Origin: Hadesarchaea archaeon DG-33
GTDB taxonomy: Archaea > Hadarchaeota > Hadarchaeia > Hadarchaeales > Hadarchaeaceae
DNA length: 6,013 nucleotides
Direction: 5' to 3'
Assembly (NCBI GenBank): GCA_001515185.1
Contig: LQHI01000034.1
Coordinates: forward strand, 1 to 6,013
Numbering within the stretch: the stretch's first letter is position 1; each line of letters begins with the position of its first letter. The notes below the pieces were generated by a model. The model made no database searches. It saw only the letters and a list, made by a program, of their open reading frames with translations, and was not told the DNA's origin. Both the position numbers and the translations under genes were made by a program. Below, piece by piece: positions 5,169 through 6,013 of the stretch.

Positions 5169-5762
5169 ATGACGATAAGTCGTAAAAACCTGGACGAAAT
5201 CCTTTTTGCTCTGGAACGGCAGATACAGTTTCACAGTGGCTCTCCCATAGGGCTTCTCGTCTGCGGTGGGACAGCCCTCGCTGCTCTCGGACTTATCGAT
5301 CGAACCACCAAAGACGTTGACGTCATGGCAGGGGTTGAAGAGACAGGCGAGGGGATGAGAATTTGGAAAATTCGTAGGTTCCCTGAGTGGTTGAATAAGG
5401 CGGCAAAAACAGTAGCGAGGGATTTTGGATTGCCTGAGGATTGGTTAAACCTTGGACCTGCTTCACAGATAGATTTAGGGCTTCCCAGTGGAATAGAGGG
5501 GCGACTTGTAAAAAAGAGTTACGGGAACTACCTGGCTGTATATTTTATCAGCCGAACAGACCAGATATTTTTTAAACTCTATGCGGCGGTTGATCGTAAC
5601 GACTACCATGTACAGGATCTGTTAGCCCTGCGTCCGACGGAAAAAGAGATGGAAGAAGCTGTAAGATGGGTCTTAACCCAGGATGTCTCGCAGGAGTTTC
5701 GATCTATCCTTAAAGATTTCTTGAAAAAGCACCGCTATGGGCCTATCGCTGACAGAATTTAA
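5169..5762 (+). CDS. DUF6036 / AbiEii-like nucleotidyltransferase (toxin-antitoxin-type)
   Basis: This 197-residue protein has a minimal nucleotidyltransferase core. It shows GGTA at residues 33-36, then G41 and R45-TTKDVDV, where D49 and D51 are the likely metal-binding pair. A later FFKLYAAVDRNDYHVQDL block (about 134-151) matches the Lys/Asp-rich second half of AbiEii/DUF6036 proteins. These soluble enzymes are often one half of two-gene modules resembling type IV toxin-antitoxin or abortive-infection systems, and some transfer nucleotides to tRNA. The target here is unknown. No clear Shine-Dalgarno precedes the ATG at 5169 (leader GTAACTTCCTAAT), so translation may be weak or regulated. 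The next frame starts inside its last 26 bases, implying coupling. The fold is confident; the toxin role is inferred. Confidence 0.82.
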   Translation: MTISRKNLDEILFALERQIQFHSGSPIGLLVCGGTALAALGLIDRTTKDVDVMAGVEETGEGMRIWKIRRFPEWLNKAAKTVARDFGLPEDWLNLGPASQIDLGLPSGIEGRLVKKSYGNYLAVYFISRTDQIFFKLYAAVDRNDYHVQDLLALRPTEKEMEEAVRWVLTQDVSQEFRSILKDFLKKHRYGPIADRI

Positions 5763-6013
5763 AGAAAGGTTTACGCAGGCGTACCTTGAAGTCCAGTGGA
5801 AACATTGGTCGGCTCTGGGTGTGGCTTCCCATGTCGAGCCAGAAGAAGGGTCGCTCATAGACATTGAGGCATTGACTTTGTCCACTCTGATGACTGGCTT
5901 TCAGGATACTCGCCTTCTAAACGCCTCGATTGAATGGCTGATCAAGAACAGTGATTGGCTGAATCTTCAACGCTTGAAGAGGATTGCGAAGACATTCACT
6001 GAGCCGTTACCTA
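5737..6013 (+). CDS. 5' part of a gene coupled to the nucleotidyltransferase (possible AbiEi-like regulator/antitoxin)
   Basis: A frame opens at ATG 5737, overlaps the nucleotidyltransferase gene by 26 bases, and stays open for 92 codons to the window edge. It starts MGLSLTEFKERF and contains an alpha-helical segment reading DIEALTLSTLMTGFQDTRLL followed by NASIEWLIKNSDWLNLQRLKRI. I recall similar segments in predicted winged-helix partners encoded next to DUF6036 nucleotidyltransferases, but this cannot be verified here. The overlap and continued openness favour a real gene translated by coupling, since no own ribosome site is obvious. If it is a DNA-binding partner, the repeats over the upstream promoter are its natural operator. 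Confidence 0.65.
   Translation, partial: MGLSLTEFKERFTQAYLEVQWKHWSALGVASHVEPEEGSLIDIEALTLSTLMTGFQDTRLLNASIEWLIKNSDWLNLQRLKRIAKTFTEPLP

Noticed and set aside
1..6013. CRISPR array or insertion sequence
   Set aside because: No regularly spaced repeats with unique spacers, no transposase frame and no paired terminal inverted repeats were seen.

Overview
The window reads as a stretch of bacterial accessory DNA holding a complete anti-phage CBASS locus (cyclic-oligonucleotide-based anti-phage signalling system). The genes have Shine-Dalgarno sequences, sigma70-like promoters are visible, base composition is moderate, and a tRNA remnant carries an encoded CCA. The lineage cannot be fixed from this sequence; a mesophilic Gram-negative such as a deltaproteobacterium or Nitrospirota is only a guess.

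Layout, left to right. Positions 1-308 hold no convincing gene, apart from a possible 3' end of a reading frame at 1-87. On the minus strand lies a two-gene regulatory operon: an XRE-type repressor (1157-1507) and, overlapping it by one base, an ImmA/IrrE-type zinc peptidase (309-1157). This pair matches the CapH/CapP module that controls some CBASS loci. Next comes a divergent control region (1508-1655) with a near-consensus promoter (TTGACA, 17 bp, TATCAT). A perfect 17-bp palindrome covers its -35 box and is the best candidate operator. The first gene after this promoter is a small YjzC-like frame (1656-1823) interrupted by an in-frame TAG at codon 18. The CBASS core follows: an HNH-SAVED effector nuclease (Cap5-type, 1848-3086), a CD-NTase (3089-4000) and a stand-alone E2-like protein with a C-terminal SEC-C zinc motif (3997-4686). 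There is no E1 or JAB-peptidase gene, which makes this a 'type II-short' CBASS.

How the genes would work together (inference from studied relatives): the repressor keeps the operon low. The peptidase, triggered by damage or infection, cleaves the repressor. The CD-NTase, primed through the E2-like protein, makes a cyclic nucleotide. The SAVED domain of the effector binds that nucleotide, and the HNH domain degrades DNA to abort the infection.

To the right of the CBASS genes is about 480 bp without a gene. It contains the 3' half of a tRNA-Thr(CGU) gene (4897-4945), a typical footprint of integration into a tRNA gene and probably one end of the island. Beyond it a second small operon begins: a DUF6036/AbiEii-like nucleotidyltransferase (5169-5762) behind a strong promoter full of short repeats, overlapping a downstream gene that runs off the window. 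This looks like a toxin-antitoxin-type pair.
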